A stretch of 64,000 bases of DNA from an uncultured Gammaproteobacteria bacterium (lineage in GTDB: Bacteria > Pseudomonadota > Gammaproteobacteria > Steroidobacterales > Woeseiaceae), in assembly GCA_937899415.1 (NCBI GenBank), contig CALBPI010000068.1, positions 1 through 64,000 on the forward strand. The letters are read 5' to 3'. This document shows, one piece after another, positions 8,321 through 18,075 of this stretch. The translations under genes were made by a program, and so were the position numbers. How positions within the stretch are numbered: the first letter of the stretch is position 1; every line of letters begins with the position of its first letter. The notes below the pieces were generated by a model. That model had not been told where the DNA came from. It searched no databases and worked only from the letters and a program-made list of their open reading frames with translations.

Positions 8321-9004
8321 ATGCGTTTGCTACTCGTAGAAGACGACGTCGCGCTGCGCGAGAGCCTGACCAACCAGCTGCTGTCGGCGGGCTACCGCGT
8401 GGAGCAGGCGGCGGACGGGGAAGAGGGCTGGTACTACGCCAGCGAGTACCCCATCGATCTGGCCATTGTCGATCTGGGCTTGCCGAAAATGCCCGGACTC
8501 GAGCTCGTACAGAAGCTGCGCGAGTCGGGCCGCACCTACCCGATCCTCATTCTGACAGCGCGCGACAGCTGGCAGGACAAGGTCGACGGCCTGCAGAGCG
8601 GCGCCGACGACTACGTGGCCAAGCCATTCCACTTCGAAGAGCTCGCCGCCCGCGTGAATGCGCTGCTGCGCCGCGCCGGCGGCTGGGCATCGGCCGAGCT
8701 CGACTGCGGTCGCATCAAGCTCGACACCTCGAAGCAACTGCTCACGGTCGACAACGAGAGTGTTGAACTCACGAGTTTTGAATACGCCTTACTTGAGCAC
8801 CTGATGATCCGCGCAGGCGACGTGATCTCGAAGACCGAGCTCACGGAGCGGCTCTACGACCAGGACTACGAGCGCGACAGCAACGTCATCGAAGTGTTTA
8901 TCGGTCGTCTGCGCAAGAAGCTCGACCCGGACGGCACACTGAAGCCCATCGAGACCTTGCGCGGCCGCGGCTACCGCTTCGCGCTGGCCCGGGCCGGCGA
9001 CTGA
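8321..9004 (+). CDS. phoP: OmpR-family response regulator, PhoP-like
   Basis: A 227-residue receiver plus winged-helix regulator. The acidic pocket is D8/D9, the phosphoacceptor is D51 (IVDLGLPKMPG), LTARD supplies the switch threonine and AKPFHFEEL the conserved lysine. The C-terminal OmpR-type DNA-binding domain includes LTSFEYALLEHLM and SNVIEVFIGRLRKKL, ending in LRGRGYRFAL. Sequence style and the PhoQ-like partner make PhoP the best match. It starts one base after the PepSY-like gene and ends nine bases before the kinase. Target genes are unknown, and the glycine-zipper gene upstream is a reasonable candidate. Confidence 0.85.
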   Translation: MRLLLVEDDVALRESLTNQLLSAGYRVEQAADGEEGWYYASEYPIDLAIVDLGLPKMPGLELVQKLRESGRTYPILILTARDSWQDKVDGLQSGADDYVAKPFHFEELAARVNALLRRAGGWASAELDCGRIKLDTSKQLLTVDNESVELTSFEYALLEHLMIRAGDVISKTELTERLYDQDYERDSNVIEVFIGRLRKKLDPDGTLKPIETLRGRGYRFALARAGD

Positions 9005-9012
9005 GCGGCAGC

Positions 9013-10362
9013 GTGCGCTCGCTGCGGCTACGTCTGCTGGCCTGGACGAGCCTGCTGCTGGCGGCAAGCTTCGCGCTGCTGGGCGCCGTCATCGACTCGG
9101 GTTTTGAGGCGGCGCTCGAACAAGCACAGCGCGATCTGCTCGACAGCCAGATCATCACTTTGCTGGCCGTTTCCGAGCCTGGTGAGGGTGAATCACTCGC
9201 CTTGCCTTACGACATGCCCGAAGTGCGTCTCAACGCGCCAGGGTCGGGCCTGTATGCATCCATTCGCGACAACACGGGTGCCGCGCAATGGCAGTCCGCC
9301 TCGGTCGTTGGGCTCGACATCGAGCCCGCTGCGCCGCTGCCGGAAGCAGGCCAACGCCTCGTAACGGTCCAGGAGACCTCGACGGGTGAACGCTTGCAGG
9401 CCATGACGCTCGGCATCGTCTGGCAGTTTGATGACACGCGCAGTCGTTACTTCGCGCTGACGGTTGCCGAAAGCCGCGCGAGCATCGAAGCGCAGCTCCG
9501 GAGCTTTCGCGGCCAGCTCTACATGGCTTTTGCGGCTATCGCGGTGGTGTTGCTGATTGCGGTGGCTGCGTTGCTGTCGTGGCTGCTGCGGCCGCTAGGT
9601 CAGATCGCGCGCGAGATTCGCGCCGTCGAAGCCGGCGAGCGCGGAAGCCTCTCTGCTGACTACCCGAGCGAGCTCACAGGCGTCGCCCGCAACCTCAACC
9701 GCTTGGTCGACAGCGAGACGCGACGCACCACGCGCTACCAGCAAACGCTGTCCAACCTGGCGCACAGTTTGAAGACGCCATTGGCGGCGGCACAAAGCCT
9801 GCTGGGCGAACGCGGTGACCGCGAGGACCCTGTGGCGGAGCAGCTCATGCGCATGCAGGACATCGTGCGCTACCAGCTCGCGCGGCCCGCCGCGGCGGGC
9901 GGTCAGCTTACGGGGCGTGGCGCTGTGCCCATTCTGCCCGAGCTTCACGCGCTGCTCGATGGGCTCGACAAGGTCTATCGCGACAAGGGCGTCAGTGCCG
10001 AACTCGATGTTGCCGAAAACCTGAGCTTTGATGGCGACCGTGGCGATCTCGTCGAGATCGTGGGCAACCTGCTCGACAATGCCTACAAGTGGAGTGAACG
10101 CCGCGTGTTGCTCGAGGCGCGCGGTGATCAGGCGGTGCTCACGATTCGTATCGAAGATGACGGGCCGGGCATCGATGATGTCGCTGGCGCACTCGAACGC
10201 GGCACGCGGCTCGATGAAACCACGCCCGGCACGGGCATCGGTCTGGCCGTCGCCAATGAACTTGTTGCCGTGTACGAGGGCACGCTGGATATCAATCGCG
10301 GGCCGCTGGGTGGTGCGCAGCTGACAGTGACCTTGCCGGGCGGGACTTCGGGCGGCGACTGA
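9013..10362 (+). CDS. phoQ: sensor histidine kinase, PhoQ-like
   Basis: A 449-residue inner-membrane kinase: TM1 at about 5-27, a periplasmic domain of about 140 residues, TM2 at about 170-193, then HAMP, DHp and ATPase regions. The DHp motif NLAHSLKTPLAAAQSLL contains the phosphorylated His251 and closely follows PhoQ. The N box (GNLLDNAYKW), G1 (EDDGPGID) and G2 (GTGIGLAVANEL) are intact. The periplasmic part lacks a run of acidic residues like the one that binds divalent cations in enterobacterial PhoQ, so the stimulus may differ. The GTG at 9013 is used; it is the only start that includes TM1. Confidence 0.85.
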   Translation: MRSLRLRLLAWTSLLLAASFALLGAVIDSGFEAALEQAQRDLLDSQIITLLAVSEPGEGESLALPYDMPEVRLNAPGSGLYASIRDNTGAAQWQSASVVGLDIEPAAPLPEAGQRLVTVQETSTGERLQAMTLGIVWQFDDTRSRYFALTVAESRASIEAQLRSFRGQLYMAFAAIAVVLLIAVAALLSWLLRPLGQIAREIRAVEAGERGSLSADYPSELTGVARNLNRLVDSETRRTTRYQQTLSNLAHSLKTPLAAAQSLLGERGDREDPVAEQLMRMQDIVRYQLARPAAAGGQLTGRGAVPILPELHALLDGLDKVYRDKGVSAELDVAENLSFDGDRGDLVEIVGNLLDNAYKWSERRVLLEARGDQAVLTIRIEDDGPGIDDVAGALERGTRLDETTPGTGIGLAVANELVAVYEGTLDINRGPLGGAQLTVTLPGGTSGGD

Positions 10363-10383
10363 GGCCTGTGCGATAATCGCCGC

Positions 10384-13300
10384 ATGACGCGGTCTCCAAC
10401 GCCGCGCGCAGACGATCTGATGCTGCGCGACGCGTACGCGCTGGCCACGGGCAAGCGCCTCAATCAATACACTCTGGACACTTCGCAGGCACAACGCGCC
10501 GCCCGCGAGGCGCTCGCGCTCGTCCATGCGGGTGGTGACGATGACTTGCCGATTGGCCAGCACCGCGACGCCATCATCGAGGCGTTGCAGACGAACCGCG
10601 TGATCGTGGTGTCGGGCGAGACGGGCTCGGGCAAAACCACGCAGCTGCCGCGATATGCAGTCGCTGCAGGATTCGGCCGTCGCGCCATGATCGGCCACAC
10701 GCAGCCCCGTCGCATCGCGGCGCGCGCTGTCGCCAGCCGTATTGCCGAACTCTCTGGCGTCACGTTGGGAGAGGGTGTGGGTTACGCCGTTCGCTTCGAC
10801 GACCGCAGTGCGCCCAACACCCTCGTGCGCGTGATGACCGACGGTATCCTGCTGAATGCGCTGCAGCGCGACCCGCTGTTGCTCGACTACGAGGTCATCA
10901 TTGTTGACGAGGCGCACGAGCGCAGCCTCAACATCGATTTCCTGCTGGGTTATCTCAAGCGTCTGCTCGACAAGCGCGACGACCTGCGCCTCATCATCAC
11001 ATCGGCGACCATCGACCACGAGCGCTTCGCCGCACATTTCGGCGACGCGCCTGTCATTGAAGTCTCCGGGCGCGGCCACCCGGTCACCGTGCACTACACA
11101 GACACGGCCGTCGCCACCGATGACAGCCGCAAGCTCGCGCGCCAGGTCGCCGAAGCGGTCGACAGCGTGCTCTCCGAGCGGCTCGCCGAGGGCGCGCCCG
11201 ACGTGCTGGTGTTTCTGCCCGGCGAACGCGAGATCCGTGATGCCGAGCGTGCCATCAGCAAGCGGCGTGGGCCCGATGTTGATGTCTTGCCGCTCTACGG
11301 TCGGCTGTCCGACAAAGACCAGGCGCGCGTGTTCCAGGCGGCGGGTCGACGCCGCGTCGTGTTGGCGACCAACGTGGCCGAGACCTCGATCACGGTGCCG
11401 CGTATTGGTGCGGTGATTGACTCGGGCCTTGCGCGCATCAGTCGCTACGCGCACCGCAGCCGCGTGCAGCGCCTTGGCGTGGAGCCCGCGTCGCAGGCCA
11501 GCGCCAATCAGCGTGCAGGGCGTTGCGGGCGCATCGGTCCCGGCGTGTGTCTGCGCCTGTACCCCGAGTCAGACTTCGAGTCGCGCGATGCGTTTACCAA
11601 CCCGGAGATCCTGCGGACGAATCTCGCGAGCGTCGTGTTGCAGATGGCGGCGCTAGGGCTTGGTGACCCGCTCGCGTTTCCGTTTCTCGACGCGCCCAGC
11701 GCAGCAACCGTCGACGATGCACGACGCTTGCTCACCGAACTGGGTGCGCTGGGCGGCAAGCGCAAGATTACGAAACTGGGGCGTAGACTCGCACGCCTGC
11801 CGCTTGATCCGCGCCTCGCACGCATGCTCGTGGCCGAAACTGATCCTCAAACGCTCGCCATCGTCACGGTCATCGTCGCCGCACTGAGTATCCAGGACCC
11901 GCGCTTGCGGCCACCCGACCAGGCCGAGGCCGCGGACACGGCGCACGCGGCCTTTGAGGTGCCCGGTTCCGACTTTCTCGGGTTGTACGCACTCTGGACT
12001 GCGGCCCACGCGCAACGCGAGGCCCTGGGTCGCCGCGCCTACGAGCGCTGGTGCGAAACGAATTTTCTATCGCCGCGGCGCATGCGCGAGTGGGGTGAGG
12101 TGTTCACGCAGCTTGCCCGGCTCGTGAGCGCGGATCGCAAACAGCTGCCGCCGCTGGCCAGCGTGGTTGATTCGCGCGCAGACCGTGTCCACCGCGCCGT
12201 GCTGACTGGCCTGCTGTCGCACATTGGGACGCATGAGGCCGACGGCGAGTACGTCGGCGCGGGCGCGCGCCGCTTTCGACTGCACCCGGCGTCGACCCTG
12301 CACGGGCGCACGCCGCGCTGGGTCATGGCGCTCGAAATCGTGCAAACGCACCGCAGGCTGGCACGACATGTCGCGCGCTTTGACGCACGCTGGCTGCCGC
12401 CAATTGCGGGCCGCCTCGTTGAGTACGAATACCAACAGCCCTATTGGAACGCGAAGCGGGGCCGCGTCGAGGCAAAGCGCACGAGTCTCCTGTACGGCCT
12501 TGTGATCGAAGCCGGAAAACGTGTGGACTTTGGCGCCATCGATGCGGTGTCGGCCAGGACAGTGTTCCTTCGCGACGCACTCGCGGCTGATCGTGTAGGC
12601 CTCAAAGCTGAGTTCCTCGCACACAACCGCGCCGTGCTCGAAACCGTGGCCGGTATCGCGGGTCGTTTGCGACGGCGCGTGGAGATCGGGCCTGCCGCGT
12701 TGGCAGCGCGCTACGCTGATTGTCTGCCTGAGTCGGTCATCGACCGGCGCTCGCTCGCGCGCTGGCTTGAGAAGGCCACGGCCGATGAACGCGCGCGGCT
12801 GCACTTCTCGCAGGACCAGCTCACGGGCGAGGCGCTCGACGATGACGTGCTGGCCGACATGCCCGAGAAGGTCGAGCTCGCGGGCAATCGCCTCAAGATT
12901 GACTATCAATTCGCCCCCGACCGCATTGACGATGGCGCCAGCGTTGTCGTTCCTGCGGCCTTATTGCCCGCGATTACGATGAGCCAGATCGAGACGAGCA
13001 TTCCAGGGCTCACGGCGCGTCGTATCGAAGCGCGGCTGCGCGCGCTGCCCAAGGTCAGCCGCCGGCAACTGCACCCGATTCGTGAGGTGGCGAGCCGACT
13101 CGTCGCGCGTCTCGGAGAGCTCGGAACGACGGGCTCACTCGATGCCCGGTTGTCGGCCCTGCTCGCGACCGAGTACCGCGTCGAGGTTGCGCCTGACTCC
13201 TGGGCCGAGCTTGTTGAGCCCGACTACCTGAAACCTGCCATTCGTGTCGTCGACGATCGTGGCCGTGCGCTGGGTTCGGGGCGGGACCTTGAGGCACTCA

Positions 13301-14241
13301 AGCGCGATCTCGCGCCGCAGGTGCAGGCGCAGACGCGTGAGCTGACGCCCCAGACAGCGGCGAGCGAGACAACACCCAAGCGCGAGTGGCGCTTCGACGC
13401 CATTGCCGAGTCCCAGACGGAGTCGCGCGGTGAGCTGACTTTGACGGTCTACCCGGCGTTACGTGAGCGCGGCGCGGGCGTCATCGTGCATCCGTTCCTC
13501 GATGCGGGTGAGGCGCAGCTGGCGCACGATGCGGCCGTGCTCGCCTTGCTCGGCTACCGGTTTACGCAGCAGCTCAAAGCGCTGCGCAAGACGCTGCTTG
13601 CGGACCGCGAGATTCAGCTCCGATGGGCCGCACATAATGACCCTGGCGGCGCCGCGCTCATCGAGGATGTTCAGCGTGCGACCTTGCAGCGCGCCTTTGG
13701 CGACCGGTTTGCTGCGGTGCGCGACGCGGAGGCCTGGCGTGCGCTCTGCGACGCGCACGCGCATGAGGTGGTTGGCGCCGGTGAGCAGGTGCTCGCCGTG
13801 TTACGCGCGGTGCTGGCCGCGGAGGTAGCCTGTCGAGCTGCGCTCGACACGGCGCCCGAGCACGTCGTGGATGCGCGCGATGATGTGCGTGCCCAAATAG
13901 GGCGGTTGGTGTATCCGGGCTTTTTGGGGGCGACGCCTGCGGCGCGACTCGATGATCTGCCGCGCTTTCTCGAGGGCGCGCGCCTGAGGCTCGAGCGTGT
14001 CGCGTCCAACACAGCACGCGACCACGATTCGATGGCCATGGTGCACAGCCTTGAGGCGCGCATCAAAGCGTTTGACCGCGCCACGCCGACGCCGGAACAG
14101 CGAGACGCCCTCGAGGCCTTCCGCTGGCTCGTTGAGGAGTTGCGCGTCTCGTTGTTCGCCCAGGTGCTGGGCACCCGCGATAAGGTCTCCGCCAAGCGCC
14201 TCGAAAAGCGCTGGGAAGAGATTCTGCGGATGGCGGCCTGA
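10384..14241 (+). CDS. hrpA: ATP-dependent RNA helicase HrpA
   Basis: A 1285-residue DEAH-box helicase; E. coli HrpA is about 1300. Motif I is GETGSGKTTQLP (from about residue 79), motif II DEAH at about 174-177, motif III SATID, motif V TNVAETSITVP and motif VI QRAGRCGRIGPG (about 374-385). The helicase core is followed by the winged-helix/ratchet/OB region and the long HrpA-specific C-terminal domain (DUF3418) ending KRLEKRWEEIL. Family knowledge: HrpA rescues stalled ribosomes and acts in mRNA processing. It starts 21 bases after phoQ and converges on the slipin gene with two bases between the stops. A 619-codon antisense frame overlaps it and is a GC-rich shadow. Confidence 0.96.
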   Translation: MTRSPTPRADDLMLRDAYALATGKRLNQYTLDTSQAQRAAREALALVHAGGDDDLPIGQHRDAIIEALQTNRVIVVSGETGSGKTTQLPRYAVAAGFGRRAMIGHTQPRRIAARAVASRIAELSGVTLGEGVGYAVRFDDRSAPNTLVRVMTDGILLNALQRDPLLLDYEVIIVDEAHERSLNIDFLLGYLKRLLDKRDDLRLIITSATIDHERFAAHFGDAPVIEVSGRGHPVTVHYTDTAVATDDSRKLARQVAEAVDSVLSERLAEGAPDVLVFLPGEREIRDAERAISKRRGPDVDVLPLYGRLSDKDQARVFQAAGRRRVVLATNVAETSITVPRIGAVIDSGLARISRYAHRSRVQRLGVEPASQASANQRAGRCGRIGPGVCLRLYPESDFESRDAFTNPEILRTNLASVVLQMAALGLGDPLAFPFLDAPSAATVDDARRLLTELGALGGKRKITKLGRRLARLPLDPRLARMLVAETDPQTLAIVTVIVAALSIQDPRLRPPDQAEAADTAHAAFEVPGSDFLGLYALWTAAHAQREALGRRAYERWCETNFLSPRRMREWGEVFTQLARLVSADRKQLPPLASVVDSRADRVHRAVLTGLLSHIGTHEADGEYVGAGARRFRLHPASTLHGRTPRWVMALEIVQTHRRLARHVARFDARWLPPIAGRLVEYEYQQPYWNAKRGRVEAKRTSLLYGLVIEAGKRVDFGAIDAVSARTVFLRDALAADRVGLKAEFLAHNRAVLETVAGIAGRLRRRVEIGPAALAARYADCLPESVIDRRSLARWLEKATADERARLHFSQDQLTGEALDDDVLADMPEKVELAGNRLKIDYQFAPDRIDDGASVVVPAALLPAITMSQIETSIPGLTARRIEARLRALPKVSRRQLHPIREVASRLVARLGELGTTGSLDARLSALLATEYRVEVAPDSWAELVEPDYLKPAIRVVDDRGRALGSGRDLEALKRDLAPQVQAQTRELTPQTAASETTPKREWRFDAIAESQTESRGELTLTVYPALRERGAGVIVHPFLDAGEAQLAHDAAVLALLGYRFTQQLKALRKTLLADREIQLRWAAHNDPGGAALIEDVQRATLQRAFGDRFAAVRDAEAWRALCDAHAHEVVGAGEQVLAVLRAVLAAEVACRAALDTAPEHVVDARDDVRAQIGRLVYPGFLGATPAARLDDLPRFLEGARLRLERVASNTARDHDSMAMVHSLEARIKAFDRATPTPEQRDALEAFRWLVEELRVSLFAQVLGTRDKVSAKRLEKRWEEILRMAA

Positions 14242-14243
14242 GC

Positions 14244-15026
14244 CTAGCTGCCGGTCGGCTTACCGCCGTTACTTGTGATCGTCTCGGCGATGCCCTTGAG
14301 CGGCTCGATGAGATCCATGGGCAGCGGGAACACGATGGTCGAGCTTTTCTCGCCGGCAATATCTTTGAGCGTTTGCAGGTAACGCAGCTGCAGGGCCTGC
14401 TTCTCGCCCGCGAGCATGCGTGCGGCCTCGGCGAGCTTCTGTGCGGCCTGTTGCTCACCTTCGGCGTTGATCACCTTGGCGCGACGGGAACGTTCCGCTT
14501 CGGCCTGCTGGGCGATGGCGCGGATCATGCTTTCGTCGAGGTCGACGTGCTTGATCTCGACGTTGGCCACCTTGATGCCCCAGTTGTCGGTGCGCGAGTC
14601 GAGGATCGTCTGAATGTCGGCGTTGAGCTTGTCGCGCTCACTGAGCATGTCATCGAGCTCATGCTGACCCAGTACCGATCGCAATGTGGTTTGCGCAAGC
14701 TGACTTGTAGCCTCGAACACGTTGGCTACATTGATGATCGCTTTTTCAGCGGCAACGATGCGGAAGTAGATGACGGCATTCACTTTGACCGACACGTTGT
14801 CTTTGGAGATCACATCTTGCGTCGGGACGTCCATCACGTTGACGCGCAGGTCCACGATGGTCGCTTTCTGTACAAACGGGAACAGAAAGATAATGCCGGG
14901 CCCTTTTACGGTCTGGTAGCGGCCAAGTAAGAACACCACTCCGCGCTCGTACTCCTGAAGAATCTTGAACGCATTGAACGCAATAACGACCGCAAGAACG
15001 GCGAGGAAAATAAGAAAGACATCCAT
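14244..15026 (-). CDS. SPFH/Band 7 slipin (bacterial stomatin)
   Basis: A 260-residue prokaryotic stomatin. A short N-terminal membrane anchor ([20 protein letters not shown]) is followed by the band 7 domain starting [19 protein letters not shown] and a C-terminal helical stretch rich in Ala/Glu ([20 protein letters not shown]). Slipins oligomerise in membrane microdomains. Its upstream partner is an NfeD protease, the classic slipin/NfeD operon in which the protease may cleave the slipin C terminus (known for Pyrococcus PH1510/PH1511). The ATG at 15026 is selected because residues before it in a longer frame show no relation to the family. The 3' end nearly touches hrpA. Confidence 0.92.
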   Translation of the reverse strand: MDVFLIFLAVLAVVIAFNAFKILQEYERGVVFLLGRYQTVKGPGIIFLFPFVQKATIVDLRVNVMDVPTQDVISKDNVSVKVNAVIYFRIVAAEKAIINVANVFEATSQLAQTTLRSVLGQHELDDMLSERDKLNADIQTILDSRTDNWGIKVANVEIKHVDLDESMIRAIAQQAEAERSRRAKVINAEGEQQAAQKLAEAARMLAGEKQALQLRYLQTLKDIAGEKSSTIVFPLPMDLIEPLKGIAETITSNGGKPTGS

Positions 15027-15060
15027 TCGGAATGCTCCGTAATCGAAGAGTGGGCTGAGG

Positions 15061-16554
15061 CTAGGTTGCGGATTTCTTGGGAGACGGCATGGGGCTGACG
15101 TGCACAGTGAGCCCATCGAGGCGTGTGACCTGCAATGACTGTCCTGCGCGAACCGGGCGATCGCTGACGGCGTGCCAGCGTTCGCTCTCGAGCCAGACAA
15201 ATCCTTCGCCATCGAAGTCGTCGATAGCAACAGCTTGGTGCTTCCGCATGCCGACCTCGCCTGTGACAGCGCCACGCACGTGCAGTCGCCGCGCGTAGAA
15301 CGCAGTGCCGAGGGTCAGTGCGCCAATCGTCGCGGCGATACTGCCGAGCGTGAACCTGGAAATCTCAAAGCCTGGGACTCCCGTGTCGAAGGCCATAATG
15401 GCGCCGACGATAAACGCGATAATCCCGCCGAGCCCCAAGGCGCCAAACGAGGGCACGAAGATCTCAGCGGTCATGAGAACGACGCCCAGCAGAATGAGTC
15501 CGAGCCCCACGTAGTTCACGGGCATGACCTGCAGCGCGTAGGCGGCCAGCAGCAGGCAGATGGCGCCGATGACGCCGGGCACGATGGCGCCCGGGTTGAA
15601 GGCTTCAAACCACAGGCCGTAGACGCCGACGAGCACGAGCAATACGGCGATCGACGGGTCTGAAATGACAAGCAGCAGCTTTTGACGCCAGGTGGGCTCA
15701 AAGAACGAAACTTCGGCGCCGGCCGTCGCCAGCGTCACCGTGTCACCGTTGTCGAGCACAACACTCTCGCCGTCGACGGCTGTGAGCAATTCGTCGAGGC
15801 TGCTCGCGAGCACGTCGGCAACATTCTGCTCGACCGCCTCGCGCGCCGTCAGCGTGGCGCCGTCGCGCACCGCCTTCTCGGCCCAGTCGGCATTGCGGTC
15901 ATGGCGCTCGGCCAGCGTCCGGATGTAGGAGACGGCATCATTAATGATCTTCCGGCCCATGGCGCTCGGATTGCGTTCGGTCGCGGGCGCGGCGTCCTCG
16001 GCGGCGGCCTCGGCCGCGGCTGCGTCGTCGCCTGCTGCGTCTTCGGTCCCGTCCACGGCATCACGCACGGCATCGGCAACTTCGTCGGCGCCATCGCTGC
16101 CCGGGCGACCCGGGGCGTCGTCGTCCGTCACGCCGCTGCCGCCGATATCCACGGGCGTTGCCGCACCAAGGTTGCTTGTGGGGTGCATGGCGGCCACGTG
16201 GCTCGCGAGCAGGATGTAGGTGCCCGCGCTGGCCGCGCGTGCACCACCCGGGCCGACCCAGGTCGCAACGGGAACCGGTGAGGCGAGAATCTCACTCACA
16301 ATGTCGCGCATGGCGCTGTCGAGACCGCCCGGCGTGTCCATGCGCAGGACGATGAGATCGGCGTCCGCGTCGATGGCTTTGCGCATGCCTGTGCGTACAA
16401 TTTCCGCGCTGGCCGCACCGATGCCGCCCTCGATATCGATAACGTAGGCATCGGCCGCGTGAGCGGTGTGGGTCAACGCCGCAGCGGTGGCCAGTGTCCC
16501 GAAAAACACGGACGCGACGCGGCGTACAGCTTGGCTTAGTCTTGCGAGGTTCAT
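15061..16554 (-). CDS. NfeD family membrane serine protease (long form)
   Basis: A 497-residue protein with a signal peptide (1-33), a ClpP-like serine protease domain, four or five membrane segments (about 285-410) and a C-terminal OB-fold NfeD domain ([18 protein letters not shown] onward). The nucleophile is Ser109 in [14 protein letters not shown] and the general base is probably Lys202 in GRKIINDAV. Between them lies an unusual Ala/Asp/Glu-rich insert (about 137-197), so the two residues are 93 apart rather than about 40 as in Pyrococcus PH1510. It is transcribed just before the slipin gene (34-base gap), matching the known partnership. The insert may be a flexible periplasmic linker. 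Confidence 0.9.
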   Translation of the reverse strand: MNLARLSQAVRRVASVFFGTLATAAALTHTAHAADAYVIDIEGGIGAASAEIVRTGMRKAIDADADLIVLRMDTPGGLDSAMRDIVSEILASPVPVATWVGPGGARAASAGTYILLASHVAAMHPTSNLGAATPVDIGGSGVTDDDAPGRPGSDGADEVADAVRDAVDGTEDAAGDDAAAAEAAAEDAAPATERNPSAMGRKIINDAVSYIRTLAERHDRNADWAEKAVRDGATLTAREAVEQNVADVLASSLDELLTAVDGESVVLDNGDTVTLATAGAEVSFFEPTWRQKLLLVISDPSIAVLLVLVGVYGLWFEAFNPGAIVPGVIGAICLLLAAYALQVMPVNYVGLGLILLGVVLMTAEIFVPSFGALGLGGIIAFIVGAIMAFDTGVPGFEISRFTLGSIAATIGALTLGTAFYARRLHVRGAVTGEVGMRKHQAVAIDDFDGEGFVWLESERWHAVSDRPVRAGQSLQVTRLDGLTVHVSPMPSPKKSAT

Positions 16555-16656
16555 GGCTGCATTTTAGCACTTCGACCCCCGGTCACCGAAGGCCGCACGT
16601 TCACGGGGTGTCTAATGGCGTGCAATAATCAGTGACCTAGGGGGAGCATCTTCGGC

Positions 16657-17160
16657 GTGGCGCGCATCAAGTTTTTCACTACTGGCGGGACGATAGACAA
16701 GGTCTACTTCGATGCTGCAAGTGCATTCGAAGTCGGCGAGTCTGTCATCGATCACATCCTGCGCGAGGCCCTCGTCGACTACGAGTTTGAGTCTGTGTCG
16801 CTCATGCGAAAAGACAGTCTCGAAATGAGCGATGAGGATCGTTCCAGGATCCGCGCAGCGATCGAGGCCGATGCGGCGACGCGCATCATCGTGACGCACG
16901 GCACCGACACCATGGTGGATACGGCGCTCGCGCTCGAGGGGCTCGACGACAAGACCATCGTGCTCACGGGTGCATTGACGCCTGCGCGGTTCCGGTCAAC
17001 GGATGCGATTTTTAACGTGGGCATGGCCGTCGCGGCCGTGCAGAGTCTGCCGGCGGGCGTCTATGTCGCCATGAGCGGGCAGGTGTTCGCGGCGGGCGAT
17101 GTGGTCAAAAATCGCGACCGCAACCGATTTGAGGTGCTGCCCGAGAACGGCAGCGCCTGA
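16657..17160 (+). CDS. single-domain asparaginase-like protein
   Basis: A 167-residue protein matching only the N-terminal domain of L-asparaginases. Both catalytic threonine motifs are present: TTGGTID at 8-14 and HGTDTMVDTA at 81-90, with VLTGALTPARFRSTDAIFNV later. Full asparaginases are about 330 residues, and the C-terminal domain, which helps build the active site across the dimer, is absent. Short stand-alone forms exist in several proteobacteria, so this is probably a natural short family rather than a broken gene; the downstream gene has its own ribosome binding site. The GTG start follows GGGGGAG. Activity on asparagine is unproven. Confidence 0.75.
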   Translation: MARIKFFTTGGTIDKVYFDAASAFEVGESVIDHILREALVDYEFESVSLMRKDSLEMSDEDRSRIRAAIEADAATRIIVTHGTDTMVDTALALEGLDDKTIVLTGALTPARFRSTDAIFNVGMAVAAVQSLPAGVYVAMSGQVFAAGDVVKNRDRNRFEVLPENGSA

Positions 17161-17172
17161 CAGGAGCATGAG

Positions 17173-18063
17173 ATGAAGAGAACTGCAGTTGTCATGGCGC
17201 TCGCCTTGGCTGTGGCCCAACCCGCAATCGCACAGAATCCGATGGAGAACGTCGAAATCGAGGTTCAACAGGTTGGCGAGGGGCTGTACATGCTCATCGG
17301 TCGGGGCGGCAACCTTGGTCTGTCCGTCGGTGAGGATGCGACGTTTCTGATCGATGACCAGTTCGCGCCGCTCACCGACAAAATCATCGCGGCCGTTGCG
17401 ACCGTGACCGATCGCCCCATCGACTACGTGCTCAACACGCACTGGCACTTCGACCACACGGGCGGCAACGAAAACTTAGGCGACAGCGCGCTCATCATGG
17501 CGCACGACAACGTGCGCAAGCGCATGGCGGCCGGTCAGTTCCTCGAGGCCTTCCAGATGCAGATCGACCCGGCGCCCGACGTGGCGCTGCCGGCCCTGAC
17601 ATTCAATGACACGCTGACTCTGCATGCCAACGGTCTGACCATCCGTGGCTTTCACATCGAGCACGCGCACACCGACGGCGACACGCTGGTCCATTTTGAA
17701 GAGGCCAACGTCGTGCACATGGGCGATACGTTCTTCAACGGCATCTACCCGTTTCTTGATGTCGAGAGCGGCGGTGACATCGACGGGCTGATCGAGGCCG
17801 CCGATGCCGTGCTCGCCATCGCCGACGAGGATACGAACATCATTCCCGGCCACGGCCCACTGGCCGATCGGGACGCGCTCCTTGGCTACCGCGCCATGCT
17901 CTCCGGTATACGCGATGCCGTGGCCAAAGGGATCGCCGAGGACATGAGCCTGGAGGAGATCCAGGCGACCGGTCCGTCGGCGCCCTTCGATGCCGAGTAC
18001 GGTGACGGCTTCATGCCGCCCGAGCGCTTCGTCGCTGCCGTTTATGTCTCGCTGACCGACTGA
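17173..18063 (+). CDS. periplasmic MBL-fold metallohydrolase
   Basis: A 296-residue metallo-beta-lactamase-fold protein with a signal peptide (cleavage after AIAQ, about residue 21). The metal site HWHFDHTGG is at 90-98, with later ligands in FHIEHAHTDGDTLVHF, MGDTFFNG and PGHGPLAD. These match the periplasmic QuiP/SoxH-like and B3-related MBL proteins; true beta-lactamase activity cannot be inferred. A CAGGAG sequence precedes the ATG. It follows the short asparaginase gene by 12 bases, suggesting co-transcription, and converges on amaB. Confidence 0.82.
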   Translation: MKRTAVVMALALAVAQPAIAQNPMENVEIEVQQVGEGLYMLIGRGGNLGLSVGEDATFLIDDQFAPLTDKIIAAVATVTDRPIDYVLNTHWHFDHTGGNENLGDSALIMAHDNVRKRMAAGQFLEAFQMQIDPAPDVALPALTFNDTLTLHANGLTIRGFHIEHAHTDGDTLVHFEEANVVHMGDTFFNGIYPFLDVESGGDIDGLIEAADAVLAIADEDTNIIPGHGPLADRDALLGYRAMLSGIRDAVAKGIAEDMSLEEIQATGPSAPFDAEYGDGFMPPERFVAAVYVSLTD

Positions 18064-18075
18064 CCGGCCCGCGCG

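Noticed and set aside
9595-11454. 619-codon minus-strand frame across phoQ and hrpA
   Set aside because: It is antisense to two strongly supported genes with all family motifs, has no recognisable domain, and long antisense frames are expected at this GC content.
16657-17172. The short asparaginase as a frameshifted full-length gene
   Set aside because: The bases after its stop lead into the ribosome binding site and signal peptide of the next gene; no C-terminal asparaginase domain is found in other frames.
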